This document shows, piece after piece, positions 45,179 to 54,744 of a stretch of DNA of 64,000 nt. A program made the position numbers and the translations under genes. Source of the stretch: VRUE01 sp035605695 (GTDB taxonomy: Bacteria; Actinomycetota; Thermoleophilia; Solirubrobacterales; 70-9); contig DATNGZ010000027.1 in NCBI GenBank assembly GCA_035605695.1, forward strand, positions 25,277 through 89,276. The letters run 5' to 3'. The notes under the pieces were generated by a model that saw only the letters and a program-made list of their open reading frames with translations, made no database searches and was not told the DNA's origin. Each line of letters opens with the position of its first letter. Within the stretch, counting starts at the first letter, position 1.

Positions 45179-46441
45179 TCAGGGAGCGGTCAACTCGGGA
45201 GGCTGCGCAAGCCCGTTGGCTCGCAGCTCTCTCCCCACCCATCCCGATTCCGCATCCAAGATCGAGCGCCACACGGGTACAACCTGCTCCGCGCCAGGGC
45301 GAAGCGGCACGATCACCGACTCGCGTATGTGCCAAGCATCGGAGCGTCGGGCGAGCGCTATGAACTCCTGCCTCTCGACGGTGTACTCGGGAGCCTCTGG
45401 AAGCATCAGCGCCGCGCCATCGGAGATGACCACACCAAGTACGTGCTCTGCATCTCGGAGCTCGTGCCGAAACAGCGCCGCGAGCTGCTCCCCCCTCTTG
45501 GCGATCGGCTGCTGCGACCATTGGGTCATGTGCCAAAGGTGATCCAGGGACTCGATCAGCAGCCACTGCGCACCCGAGCGCTTGGTTTGCTCGGCCTTCT
45601 TCGACAAACGCGAACCCAGGCGCTCGCCATATGAGACCGTCGGCATTTTGAAGCTACTTCCTCCACCCGGATTACCGGCCTCAACGGTGATGACAACGCC
45701 ACCCACCTCAAGTGGCGGCAACGACATGCCTTGGGCACATAGCTGGGCATAGCGCCGAACCTCCTCCAGCCATATGCCCGTCTCCTCGTCGTCGAGAGGT
45801 GCCTCCACGGTGCCTTTGAAGTCGACCCGAAACTGCTCTCCGATCCTTCGCAGCCCTTCCCGCGCACGATCAAGCCAAGCCGATGCGTCCATCGTCCGCT
45901 TGTCACGCAGCATGGCGAAGGCCTCGATCACCAACTCGACCCCTTTGCCACGAATTGCCAGATCGGCTTTCGTCTCAGCTTCCGCAATCAGTGGCTCGAT
46001 GGCTACATCGATACCGATCGACCGCGCGAGCGCCGCCCACTGCACCTGCAGGCGCAGGGAGGCAAGCCGGCCTTGGTCTGCCCCCCGCTTGATCGCTTTG
46101 CGAAGGTGCTCCTTCCCGTCGGCTTCGCGCAGCCGCTCGAAAGCCAGAGCCAGGTTGATCGTTCCCACTAGACCTGCAAGTGCGCCAAAGCAACTCGCGA
46201 TCTCTGCCGGCATCCCGCCAGGCTCCTTCCATGCAGGAGGCCACCGAGGTCCAAGTTCTTCTCGCAGCCGTTCGAGCGCCCAAATGCCGGCTTCGCGCGC
46301 TGCGGCCGACCAAGGTGCCTCAGCCATGTGCTCGGCAAGGAAGTCCCAGTCATAGGGACTGGGGATTGGAGTCGCCGCCCCAGGTTCGGATCCCGGTTCA
46401 GGTTCGCTCGCTGAGGAATCTATTAAGGCGTTCTCGGGCAT
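45179..46441 (-). CDS. Hypothetical protein, 420 aa (island)
   Basis: The soluble protein starts at ATG 46441, inside the 3' end of the integrase fragment. The N-terminus is acidic and disordered (Ser/Glu/Pro). A helical domain follows (about 30-210, with APWSAAAREAGIWALERLRE and GTINLALAFERLREADGKEH), then an alpha/beta region with WLLIESLDHLWHMTQ and RDAEHVLGVVISDGAALMLP. The latter half has the rhythm of a nuclease-like or Rossmann-like fold, but I see no certain catalytic motif. Function unknown. Confidence 0.65.
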   Translation of the reverse strand: MPENALIDSSASEPEPGSEPGAATPIPSPYDWDFLAEHMAEAPWSAAAREAGIWALERLREELGPRWPPAWKEPGGMPAEIASCFGALAGLVGTINLALAFERLREADGKEHLRKAIKRGADQGRLASLRLQVQWAALARSIGIDVAIEPLIAEAETKADLAIRGKGVELVIEAFAMLRDKRTMDASAWLDRAREGLRRIGEQFRVDFKGTVEAPLDDEETGIWLEEVRRYAQLCAQGMSLPPLEVGGVVITVEAGNPGGGSSFKMPTVSYGERLGSRLSKKAEQTKRSGAQWLLIESLDHLWHMTQWSQQPIAKRGEQLAALFRHELRDAEHVLGVVISDGAALMLPEAPEYTVERQEFIALARRSDAWHIRESVIVPLRPGAEQVVPVWRSILDAESGWVGRELRANGLAQPPELTAP

Positions 46442-46790
46442 GCTCCAACTCACCTGGGAGTACGTGGGTATAGCGCTCGAGGGTGATCCGAGCGGCGCCG
46501 GGTTGATACTCCGGCGTCTTGTGGCCCATGATCTGGGAGCAGACCTTCGCCGAGACCCCGGCATGGTCGAGCCAGGTGGCGGCGGTGTGCCTTGCCTCGT
46601 GAAGACCGATCGGCTCCAAGCCCTGCGCTTGCCAGCGATGCCGAACTCTTCTTTGCAGGCTTCGCATCGACTTTCTGCCGCTTTTGCGAATCCGCTTTGG
46701 CGGACAAACTCTTCCCGAGCGCGGTCTGTCTTGGGCCACCCACTCTCCGCTGAGAAGCGCCCGAAGCGGGGCTACAAGAGGAACATGGAT
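46398..46790 (-). pseudogene. Truncated tyrosine recombinase (integrase), C-terminal part only
   Basis: The minus-strand frame has the C-terminal catalytic half of a phage-type integrase. HEARHTAATWLDHAGVSAKV gives His and Arg of box II, IMGHKTPEYQ carries the next His, and ITLERYTHVLPGELEHARER carries the Tyr nucleophile. The first catalytic Arg, the core N-terminal half and the arm-binding domain are absent. The same frame continues upstream into an unrelated hydrophobic segment, so this is a broken gene and not a start variant. Confidence 0.8.
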
Positions 46791-47228
46791 CGGAAACGAT
46801 TGCTGAATGCGGCGCCGGGGACCCGAAGAGTCTCGAAACGCGTTTTGGAACTGAATCGTCGCTTGAGCTCGGGCAACAGCTGTAGCCCGGCGACTTTGCA
46901 CTCCGACGAAGATCAGGCCAACGACAGCCGCGGCGGCGGCGATCACGCCCGTCCAATCCGAAACGATCGCAATAACCAAATGTGGGAAATTGGCATTCAT
47001 AGCCGACGCACTCTATGGAGCCAACCCAGCTTCGGTGCGAAAGATCGAGCAACTCGCCGGTCGACTAAGGAACTTGAACCGGTGACCTCCTGGTTATGAG
47101 CTTGTCTTGCAGACTTGTTCTTGACTTAGCATGCGGATTTAGTTGTCTGGAGCTGGACCCGTTTTCCTCCGACTTGCTACCTCGTCGGACGAGGACACAG
47201 GACGCTGGGCTGAGCGGAACGCCACTCC
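46791..47228. other. Island interval with gene debris
   Basis: The minus-strand piece 46830-47000 encodes one hydrophobic helix (WTGVIAAAAAVVGLIFVGVQ) followed by a basic helix. It runs into the integrase fragment and looks like the 5' end of an unrelated small membrane protein. Otherwise only the tRNA-like fragment at 47069-47100 is recognisable. Confidence 0.5.
47069..47100 (-). repeat. tRNA-Met-like fragment, second attachment-site candidate
   Basis: Read on the minus strand, CTCATAACCAGGAGGTCACC followed by GGTTCAAGT is the anticodon-to-T-loop part of a CAT-anticodon tRNA (elongator Met type). What follows no longer pairs to close a T-stem, so it is not a tRNA gene. Such pieces are typical att cores. 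Confidence 0.6.
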
Positions 47229-47921
47229 GTGCATCAGAATCTCGCCATGGGGTTCTCACGCGACGACGAGCGAGCGCTGCTGGCTAACTCGGGTGGCCGA
47301 TGCTGCAACCCTGCCTGCCGGAAAAATCTCCTCATCGAGTACGAAGGCCGACGCGCGACGATAGCGGAGATGGCTCATATCATCGCGCGTTCGAAAACCG
47401 GCCCCAGAGGCGAGTGCGACCTCGATCCCGATGAGCGCGACATCTACGACAATGCGCTGCTGCTCTGTCCAAACTGCCACACCGAGGTCGATGAATTTCC
47501 CGACACGTTCCCTCCCGACCTTCTCCGCACATGGAAGACCGGCCGTGAGCGTGAGGTAGCCGAGGGCACGGAAACCCCGCGCTACGAAAACCGAAATACC
47601 CTCATGAACGAGATTCGCCGCCTCCTTCGCAACAATCACGCCATCTGGTCAACTGTCGGACCTGGCGGCCCGGAAGGTGGAAAAGCCCAGGCGCAGACCG
47701 TGGGCCAGTGGCGACGACAACTACGGGAAACGATCGTCCCCAATAACTGGCGAGTGCTCGCCCTCGGACGCCACAACGAACAGCTGCTCACCCAAGACGA
47801 GCTCCACGCGCTTGCTGAGTTCCGCGTGCACGCCGATGCTCTCGCCTTTAACGCCTTGGCCGATCAGCCGGTTGAGGGACAGATTCGCTATCCCGAGTCC
47901 ATGCAGCGCCACTTCGTATAA
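47229..47921 (+). CDS. HNH endonuclease-domain protein (island)
   Basis: The 230-residue protein has an HNH module in its first half: CCNPACRKNLL, EMAHIIARSKTGPRG, and YDNALLLCPNCHTEVDEF, giving zinc Cys pairs and the catalytic His. The C-terminal half is unrecognised, with Trp-rich WRRQLRETIVPNNWRVLALG. ATG 47247 (GFSRDDERALL) is an alternative and perhaps better start. It is followed at 15 bp by two short genes on the same strand, so a three-gene operon is likely. This layout is common in defence cassettes. Confidence 0.85.
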   Translation: MHQNLAMGFSRDDERALLANSGGRCCNPACRKNLLIEYEGRRATIAEMAHIIARSKTGPRGECDLDPDERDIYDNALLLCPNCHTEVDEFPDTFPPDLLRTWKTGREREVAEGTETPRYENRNTLMNEIRRLLRNNHAIWSTVGPGGPEGGKAQAQTVGQWRRQLRETIVPNNWRVLALGRHNEQLLTQDELHALAEFRVHADALAFNALADQPVEGQIRYPESMQRHFV

Positions 47922-47936
47922 GGCATCATTTCGAGA

Positions 47937-48254
47937 ATGACAGAGTGGAACGAGAAAGCCCGACCAGAGAGCATCGAATTTTTCGAGAAGGCGATATCTG
48001 GGCACAACCTAGTTAAGAGCTTTACGCAGGTTGACGTTCAAAGCTACGAGATCGAGCGGCTTCGCGAGCTTCCAACGGTCCGAGTCTGGCTGTGCGACGT
48101 GTATCGAGTGTCTGCAGCGGATGTCGCAGAGATCCATGCGGAGGATCCCGAGGTCGATGCCATCGTCACGATCAGCAACTGGAACGACGTCACGGCGGAG
48201 GGCAAGGAAGCAGGCGGAGAACTCGGCGTAGGCGTATTCATCTCAAGCACTTGA
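47937..48254 (+). CDS. Small conserved protein next to nucleotidyltransferase, 105 aa
   Basis: This is an alpha/beta protein with YEIERLRELPTVRVWLCDVY and AEDPEVDAIVTISNWNDVTA, then GVGVFISS. The Asp in VDAIVTISNWN and the Glu-Lys pair after it suggest a restriction-nuclease-like core, but this is uncertain. I do not know a name for the family. It is spaced 15 bp from each neighbour. Confidence 0.65.
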   Translation: MTEWNEKARPESIEFFEKAISGHNLVKSFTQVDVQSYEIERLRELPTVRVWLCDVYRVSAADVAEIHAEDPEVDAIVTISNWNDVTAEGKEAGGELGVGVFISST

Positions 48255-48269
48255 TGGGAGCGCTCAACT

Positions 48270-48590
48270 ATGAGGGCGATCGATTTGTCGATTACCGACC
48301 TCCAGAACCTGATCGCAAAGTGGGCGCCAAAGGCCTCGGGGCTCTCTGAGGTACACCTGTTCGGTTCGGCCCTGCGGGTAGCCACGCCCAGGGATCTCGA
48401 CTTCGTCGTCGTCTACGACAAGCAGGTCGTTCCACCCGCCCAAGCAAGCCGACTGAGGTCAGAACTAAAGGCAGCAGTCGCGACCGTCACAGCACTCCCA
48501 TGTGACGTGACGCTCTTCACCGAGCAAGAGAATTCTCGTAATCGGTTCGATCCGAGCGAGCAGCTATGGCCGAGAGGCACAACTCCTTAA
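48270..48590 (+). CDS. MNT-type minimal nucleotidyltransferase (island)
   Basis: The 106-residue protein has the nucleotidyltransferase motif SEVHLFGSALRVATPRDLDF, then VVVYD, matching GS(x)10DxD. MNT proteins often act as antitoxins that AMPylate HEPN toxins. Here the direct neighbour does not look like an HEPN protein, so its partner could be the upstream 105-residue protein. Confidence 0.8.
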   Translation: MRAIDLSITDLQNLIAKWAPKASGLSEVHLFGSALRVATPRDLDFVVVYDKQVVPPAQASRLRSELKAAVATVTALPCDVTLFTEQENSRNRFDPSEQLWPRGTTP

Positions 48591-48614
48591 GCCGAGGAGC
48601 AGCAGGGTACGCAG

Positions 48615-51600
48615 CTATTCCTCGGCTTGCTGCAGCTTCGCCGCTCTAACGTCCCCCGCGGCCGTGAGACCGTCGACAATCCGTCGCCAGGTGTTGGCCA
48701 GATCCGGCGGCATCGTCTGCTCAGTCCGCAACCGGCCGAGCCATTCGGCCAGAAACCAGCAGTTATTGGCAATGGCCTCGTAGGCCCCCGCGATCGTCCT
48801 CTCCACCCAGACCAGACCGGTGTTCACCTGCCACTCGGGGTCAGCGGTCATTGAGAAGCGCGTGATCGCGTCAACTGACTGCGCCCGCCCTCCAGCCAAA
48901 GGCAGCCAGCGCTCAAAGAGATCGGTGATCCCCGCGGGTTCGATCCATCCCTCCTGGGCTCTGCTGATCACCCCGTCAGGGTCTGACTCCGCGATTTCGA
49001 TCTCCGGAGTCGGAATCAGACGCGCAACGGCTTCATCCGCTGTTCTATCCCCCTGCGTTGGTCGTCCACCCTCCTCCAGCTCTTCCAGAGCAGTGACCGC
49101 CAAGCCCCGCCACACCTCGGCGAACCTCGGTCGCAAATCATCTTCGTAGGTGAAGGCGAGGGCGAGGTCACGCAGCAGCTGATTAAGCGCGGTCGGCGTC
49201 TGCAGGAACTCGCGTACATAGGCATGCAGCTCACCGTCCTCGCCAGCCAGGGCTTGGGCGATCAGCACACGCGCGACCAGTGCGCGCTGGTGCTCACTGA
49301 AGTGGCCGTAGTGTTCCTCCCCCCAGTGCCTGGCTGCACGGCGGTCGGCCGCCTGGAGCACGCCCCGCAGGGACCTGGCCCATTCAGCGACGCAACAGTT
49401 ACTAAGGCAGGCATCGGAGGTCGCGACCAGCGGGTGCACGAGCCGATTCGAAAGCAGCGAGTCGGTGGGGACCGCAGCCAGGGCCTCGCCGTATGGAGGT
49501 TTGAGCGGCGCGATTCCCCGCCGACCGCCTTCCCAGTCGCCCATCCTGCAATCGCGCAGGCCGGATTCGACGATCTCCCAGGCGATCTCGTGGAAGCACG
49601 GCCCCGATCCGGAGGCATCGCGACACTCGGCTGACCAAAGGTCCCGATACCCACACACGGCTGCGGCTCTGACCTCGTCGAAGAGACTCTGACCACAGCC
49701 GCTCAATGCCTCCTGAAGGCGGGTGGGATCGTTCCCTAGTTGATCGAAGCAGGGCAGGAGGAGAAGCGGCAGCGCGGCCCCCGCTGAGCGATCAGCACCA
49801 TCTCCGTGGCTCGTCGACTCAAAGCTCATTTGATCGATCCGGGGATTGACCGCCGCCTCGATCAAGACTCCCGCCGCCCAGCTCAGCCCCTCGTCCGGCA
49901 CCACTATGGCGCCGCGGGCATGCGCCACAATTGCAGCGGCCGCGACCGCGGCAATCGCGTCGGGGGCGAAGAAGTCGCCCATCGCATCAGGGTTCTCAGC
50001 CAGGCGGCGGGCGAGCTCGAGGTCGTCGAGCAAGTCGTCGCCGGGGGCGCTGCGGTCCTGTGCTTTCGTGTACTTGAGGTGCAGTCCAAGAACAGTGTTG
50101 GTTCTCGAGATCGACTCGAGACTGCTCCGGAGCGCTGACGCCACTTCTTCCGGCGGCTCGAATTCGATCGCGATGCCGCCACCCTCATGTGGCTCGGCCT
50201 TGTAGTTGCTGCTGCGCAGACCGGCGGCCCAGCCTTCGACGGCCGCGAGCTCGTCGCCGACATAGCCTTCTTCGCGGGCGTTGCAAACGAGCTTGTCGGC
50301 AATCTGCCCAAGCTTCGCGAGCCTCTCCTCATCGCCATTCACGCGCGCCATGATCGTCATCTGCGCCGCCACCTCACGGAAGCTCCAGCGGCGCCGCTCG
50401 CGACCAGCGAGTTCCGAATCATCAGCCCCCTGGACGTGCAGGTGCCCCTCACTCACCACCCGCCCGAACTCCAGCTGCCAGACACGGGGGTCTTCAAGGC
50501 AGGAGTCGAGCAGCTCGCCCACCCCGTCTAGATGACGGACGAGAAGACCGACGACAAGGCCCGGCATCGCCAGGTTGTTGCAGTCGCGAAGCAGGATTTC
50601 CGCGACCTTCTCGAGCGGAAACTTGGCGGTCTCAATCAGGTTGTCGCAAAATCGCTCCAACGCCAACAGAGCACTCATGCAGGGGTATGGCCCAACGGAG
50701 GACCCCCGGTACCAGCGCCAGGCGTGCCCGTCTCCGGTGCATTGCCGGCGGCCCACCACCGGCAGCTCGAGCGCCAATCGACCGATCGACTCTGTGTCGG
50801 TGGGCAGTTCCGCGTCCAACTCCCCCAGTTGCGCAACACGGACCTTTGCCGCGTGATCAAGCATCCGGTTGATCAGCGCGATCGTCTCCTGAAGTCTGAC
50901 ATTGAGAAGACCGAAGAAGGGTCCGAGGTACCAGCTCGCCATCGGCGAACCCATCCCTCCGAAGGCGTGGTTGCGGACGCCGTCATCCATCACCGAGATG
51001 CCGAACTTGTCGCGAGGCTCCTCCACGTAATAGGCCTCGGTTAGCTCGAGCAGCAGGGCGGGCTGATTGGCGCCCATCGCCAGCGAGGCACCCACCGACT
51101 CCACCAGATGCCGCAAGTGGCCAGGCGCATTCACTGCGACGGTGGTAAGGAAATCGCTGGCACGCTGGTCAAGGTCAGGCCCCAGAGTGCCGAGAGCCTC
51201 TAGCGCGAAATCGTCATAGGACGGTGGTTCGGAGTCAAGGATTCGATCCCGCACTCGCTGACGCAGCAGATCGGGCGGGGCACCGACTCTGATCAATCCG
51301 CGCAGCCAATAGAGGGTGACCTCCCGTATCTCCTTGCCGGTCTCGGAATAGCGCTCGTCTTGTCCGAAATCCTGCGATCCGCAGTAGGCGAGTTCCACCA
51401 CGGAAGCGAGCACCCGAGGCTCACCGAAGCCGTGGGTGCTGTAGCGCTGGGTGACAATCCGCAGGACAGTGGAGAGTCCCTCGGCCTCCCCAAATATCAG
51501 GGCGGGCCAGGCGCGCTTGAGCGCTTGTCCCTCATCGCCGAGAGTGAGCAGAGCTTCAAGCGGCACCTCGATCCAACGCCTGCCGAAGTTATCCCCGATC

Positions 51601-53555
51601 CCGTCAAACTCGGCCTGCAGTTTGAGTCTCGCCGCCTCCGTTTCTTCTCCACCCTGCACAAGGATCGCCTGACAGGCGAGCCGAACCGCGCGCAGCGCCC
51701 AGCGCGGCGCCTTGGCGCTTGTGAGCACATCCCAGCCTTCGACAATTAGAACCCTGGCGATCGCGAAGTCCCGGACAAGGTCGCTCGCAAAAGCGTCGCC
51801 CGGGCTCCAGGCACTAGTCAGCCCGGCCGGGAGTAGGAGGCCGTCGGAGCGCAGTGAACTCAGCGCATCTAGCGCAATCGCGGGCTTGGGACTGGCCGGC
51901 AGCAACTCTCGGCGGGCCAGCTCGATCAGGGCTTGTTCACGAGCGTCCGGCGACGGGCCGCCAGACGGAGTGGCCTCACCGCGCCGAACAAGCTGGGCCC
52001 AGATAATCGCGAAGACCTGCGCCTCCGAGACCACCCCAGCTGAGAGGTCGGCACCTGGACCGGCGCGAAGCAGCAGGTCCACCAAGCCCGGCCGGCTCAG
52101 CAGCCAGTCCGAGCGGTCATCCTCCCCGAGGCCGGCGAGGGCAGCAAAGGTCGCCGTCAACTGAATCTTCTCCGCCACGGTCAGTCCCGGAATTTCGTGT
52201 TCGGTGGGCACCGGAGCACCGTCGGCGGACAGCGCCTCGGCGACAGCACCGCGCCCATCCAGCCGCGTGACCGCAACCACTCCGTATCCAGCGCCCCGAG
52301 CCGCACTCACCAGTTCGGAGAGCAGGCCTGTGCGCCCCTCAAGCGCCGCCTCGGCGCCATCGACAACAACCAGCCGGCCGGGTCCGCTTGCCGCCGCGGC
52401 GAGAACCTGATCAAGGGCACCGCCGAGAAGCCTCTCAAGCTCCAGGGTGGTGGGTGGTAGATCTCGCAGACTCAGCACCGTGACCACAGGTCCATCCGCT
52501 GCCAACTCCTCCGCCACGCGCAGCGTCAGCGCCGACTTTCCGACGTCGGGCTCTCCGGTGACAAGGAGCGCCGACCCCGACGACACCGATGTCCTCATCG
52601 CCTCCTGCAAAGAGTCGCGCGCTTCGCTCCGCTCAAGCTCCAGCTCACCTTCACCACTGGAGAGTCGATATCCCGTCCTCGCGACCAGGCGCTTCGCGAG
52701 GCTGTCGAGAACCCTCCATGCCTCCGCGTACTGAGGAGACCCGGCGAGTGGGACACCGGCGAGGTCTCGCCGCAGCACCGCGATGTCCACCTCAGAGGCG
52801 CTTGGCGCGTAACCGCCGGCGAGGTCCGCCAATTTGGCGAAGAGGGCGTCTGCCGCCGCCGCGGTTTGCTCCCGGGTCACCGGCTGCAGTCGCCTTACCG
52901 CGTTGGTGCGATCGGTCTGGTCTGCACCCTCCACGCGGCAGCTCATCACCCTCAATGCGGTCAGCATTCGCCACGTCGCCTCCTCAACACCCAGCGAACC
53001 CTTGCGACCGAGATCGTCTAGCGCCAGCCCCACAAGCCCATCGAGGTGAGCCAGGCGGTCGCGGACCGCCTGGTTGGTCCGTCCCTTGCGCTGAACTTCC
53101 CTGCGGAAGGAAGCGGAATCGAGATTTGCGCGGGCGATCTCCGTCAGCTCTTCGACCTGCCTGATCGCCGCTGTCGAGGCGGCCACCACGAGCCCGAGTC
53201 TCCATACCCCCTCCCTCAGCTCGGCCCAGTAATCGAGCGTGACCTCGAGATAGGAGGCGAGCAGGGCAACTGAGCTTTTCTCGCTCTTGGTCAGCTTCGG
53301 CGAGCGGCGAATCCCGATGGAGAGCTTCCGGTCGTCTCCGTCAGGGGTCCGCGCGTGGATGAGTAGGTCATCCACTGGGCTGGTCGGGCTCGCTTGGAAC
53401 CTGATCGATGTGGGAGTCGCGTCGTCGCCCAGCAGGGGCATCGACTCGCCCGCCAAGAGGCTCGACAACAATACGGCCGCAATCCGATGCTCGAGCACTA
53501 CTCCACCGCCGCCGGTCGAGTAGGGCGCCCCTGACTGACGCTGAGGTTCATCCAT
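48615..53555 (-). CDS. Large STAND-type NTPase with degenerate nuclease-like N-terminus (candidate antiphage sensor)
   Basis: The 1646-residue protein starts at ATG 53555, and a longer frame to 53621 overlaps the HEPN-like gene. Residues about 15-110 resemble the Cap4/DUF4297-like restriction-nuclease module (GGGGVVLEHRIAAVLLSSLL, VDDLLIHA, SIGIRRSPKL). The expected catalytic (D/E)xK is replaced, so cutting is doubtful. A P-loop NTPase follows, with Walker A GEPDVGKS (334-341) and Walker B GRLVVVDG (about 393-400). From about 600 to the end the chain is helical repeat, as in NACHT/STAND sensors that recognise phage proteins. No named Avs type is claimed. It is transcribed with the gene upstream. 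Confidence 0.75.
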   Translation of the reverse strand: MDEPQRQSGAPYSTGGGGVVLEHRIAAVLLSSLLAGESMPLLGDDATPTSIRFQASPTSPVDDLLIHARTPDGDDRKLSIGIRRSPKLTKSEKSSVALLASYLEVTLDYWAELREGVWRLGLVVAASTAAIRQVEELTEIARANLDSASFRREVQRKGRTNQAVRDRLAHLDGLVGLALDDLGRKGSLGVEEATWRMLTALRVMSCRVEGADQTDRTNAVRRLQPVTREQTAAAADALFAKLADLAGGYAPSASEVDIAVLRRDLAGVPLAGSPQYAEAWRVLDSLAKRLVARTGYRLSSGEGELELERSEARDSLQEAMRTSVSSGSALLVTGEPDVGKSALTLRVAEELAADGPVVTVLSLRDLPPTTLELERLLGGALDQVLAAAASGPGRLVVVDGAEAALEGRTGLLSELVSAARGAGYGVVAVTRLDGRGAVAEALSADGAPVPTEHEIPGLTVAEKIQLTATFAALAGLGEDDRSDWLLSRPGLVDLLLRAGPGADLSAGVVSEAQVFAIIWAQLVRRGEATPSGGPSPDAREQALIELARRELLPASPKPAIALDALSSLRSDGLLLPAGLTSAWSPGDAFASDLVRDFAIARVLIVEGWDVLTSAKAPRWALRAVRLACQAILVQGGEETEAARLKLQAEFDGIGDNFGRRWIEVPLEALLTLGDEGQALKRAWPALIFGEAEGLSTVLRIVTQRYSTHGFGEPRVLASVVELAYCGSQDFGQDERYSETGKEIREVTLYWLRGLIRVGAPPDLLRQRVRDRILDSEPPSYDDFALEALGTLGPDLDQRASDFLTTVAVNAPGHLRHLVESVGASLAMGANQPALLLELTEAYYVEEPRDKFGISVMDDGVRNHAFGGMGSPMASWYLGPFFGLLNVRLQETIALINRMLDHAAKVRVAQLGELDAELPTDTESIGRLALELPVVGRRQCTGDGHAWRWYRGSSVGPYPCMSALLALERFCDNLIETAKFPLEKVAEILLRDCNNLAMPGLVVGLLVRHLDGVGELLDSCLEDPRVWQLEFGRVVSEGHLHVQGADDSELAGRERRRWSFREVAAQMTIMARVNGDEERLAKLGQIADKLVCNAREEGYVGDELAAVEGWAAGLRSSNYKAEPHEGGGIAIEFEPPEEVASALRSSLESISRTNTVLGLHLKYTKAQDRSAPGDDLLDDLELARRLAENPDAMGDFFAPDAIAAVAAAAIVAHARGAIVVPDEGLSWAAGVLIEAAVNPRIDQMSFESTSHGDGADRSAGAALPLLLLPCFDQLGNDPTRLQEALSGCGQSLFDEVRAAAVCGYRDLWSAECRDASGSGPCFHEIAWEIVESGLRDCRMGDWEGGRRGIAPLKPPYGEALAAVPTDSLLSNRLVHPLVATSDACLSNCCVAEWARSLRGVLQAADRRAARHWGEEHYGHFSEHQRALVARVLIAQALAGEDGELHAYVREFLQTPTALNQLLRDLALAFTYEDDLRPRFAEVWRGLAVTALEELEEGGRPTQGDRTADEAVARLIPTPEIEIAESDPDGVISRAQEGWIEPAGITDLFERWLPLAGGRAQSVDAITRFSMTADPEWQVNTGLVWVERTIAGAYEAIANNCWFLAEWLGRLRTEQTMPPDLANTWRRIVDGLTAAGDVRAAKLQQAEE

Positions 53556-53577
53556 GGTGGTCAAGACGGGCTGGGTG

Positions 53578-54744
53578 CTATCCGACTCTTGCTTCCCGCG
53601 CCTCGTCGACGGCGTCCTCAACCATCTTGTCCCACGTCCTTACTGCCTCCGGCACCACTGCTTCGAGGGCGTCGAGGCTTTCATCCAGCTCACGGTAGGT
53701 CGACAAAAGCTCGGCCATCGAGCTGATTTCGGCGATTCGCTCGGCAAAATCGTTGACCTTGTCGACCGTGCGCAAAGTGGCTCGGGGTTGGAATTCCTTC
53801 TGTAGCTCGACCACCCGTTCGTTGCGTTCATTGTTAGCGCGGGCCATGTCCACCTCTACCTCGCGCGGAAAGCGGTGATGCTCGTCGGCCTCGTCACGCC
53901 GCAGCCAGTGGTCGGACCTCTGGCTTAGCTCGATCAGCTTCGGGTCAGCTCCGTGGCGGTCCCAAAACTCGTGATTCGCGAAAACGAAGTTGATCCGATG
54001 AGGCTCCATTCCCCCTTCGATCAACTCTCTAACCGCACCGCTGGCAACCTCGGCACGCTCGAGCAGATCCCAGGCGAGCGTCGCCGCAACACCCTCGATT
54101 GGGAGTCTGAGCCCTTCGGTGATCCGATCCGCCACCCGTCGCGCAGCGTCGGGCAGGTTGATTGCCCTGCGCGACATGTCTCTGTCTTCGGGCCCGACCC
54201 CATAGCGAGCGAGCGTCTCCACAAAATGCCCTTCGCGCAAACCAGCGAGCGTCCAGTTCGGCGTGACCGCCGGCCAGAGCTTGCTGATTGCGTCGAGTTG
54301 CAAGGTCACGAGCAGCAGCAGTACGCCCTCCTTGTGGCGGTCGCGGTGGTAGACCGCGTTGCGATGCGCGTGGGCGAGCCCCAATGCCGCGTGTTGATCG
54401 ACGTCGATTATCGGAGGAACCCCTTCGCCGAGATCTCCGATTCCGGCCGAGAGATCGAGCTTGGCCGGGAAGCTCCGCTCGAGCACAGCCCGCTCCTTTG
54501 TTAGGAAGACCCGCTGCCTGGAAGGTCCTCTGGCTTCACCTCGAGCAAAGCAGGTTCGCACGTGTCTGAGTAGCAACGTCTCCGCCAGATAGTCCAACAT
54601 AATCAGCGCCCCGCGGGTCTGCGAGAGGCGGTTAGCCTTGAGGGCGATCTGGATGTCCTCAAGGCTCTCGATCACAAGAACCAATTGGGCAGCGTCATCA
54701 TGCTCGTAGCTACTAACGAGTTTGGAAATATTCTCGTGAGACAC
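53578..54744 (-). CDS. HEPN-like protein partnered with STAND NTPase
   Basis: The 388-residue, mainly helical protein carries an R-N-x3-H motif, HRNAVYH (Arg128-His133), within LGLAHAHRNAVYHRDRHKEG. This is the active-site signature of HEPN ribonucleases. The flanking helices (GALIMLDYLAETLLLRHV and VLLLLVTLQLDAISKLWP) suit that four-helix fold. The C-terminal half has coiled-coil-like segments (ANNERNERVVELQKEFQP). Its stop is 22 bp before the NTPase start, so the two form an operon. It may be the toxic effector and the NTPase the sensor. No related pair is known to me by name. Confidence 0.7.
   Translation of the reverse strand: MSHENISKLVSSYEHDDAAQLVLVIESLEDIQIALKANRLSQTRGALIMLDYLAETLLLRHVRTCFARGEARGPSRQRVFLTKERAVLERSFPAKLDLSAGIGDLGEGVPPIIDVDQHAALGLAHAHRNAVYHRDRHKEGVLLLLVTLQLDAISKLWPAVTPNWTLAGLREGHFVETLARYGVGPEDRDMSRRAINLPDAARRVADRITEGLRLPIEGVAATLAWDLLERAEVASGAVRELIEGGMEPHRINFVFANHEFWDRHGADPKLIELSQRSDHWLRRDEADEHHRFPREVEVDMARANNERNERVVELQKEFQPRATLRTVDKVNDFAERIAEISSMAELLSTYRELDESLDALEAVVPEAVRTWDKMVEDAVDEAREARVG

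Noticed and set aside
47069..47100. A functional tRNA-Met gene
   Set aside because: The sequence after the T-loop cannot close the T-stem or acceptor stem, and there is no 5' half.
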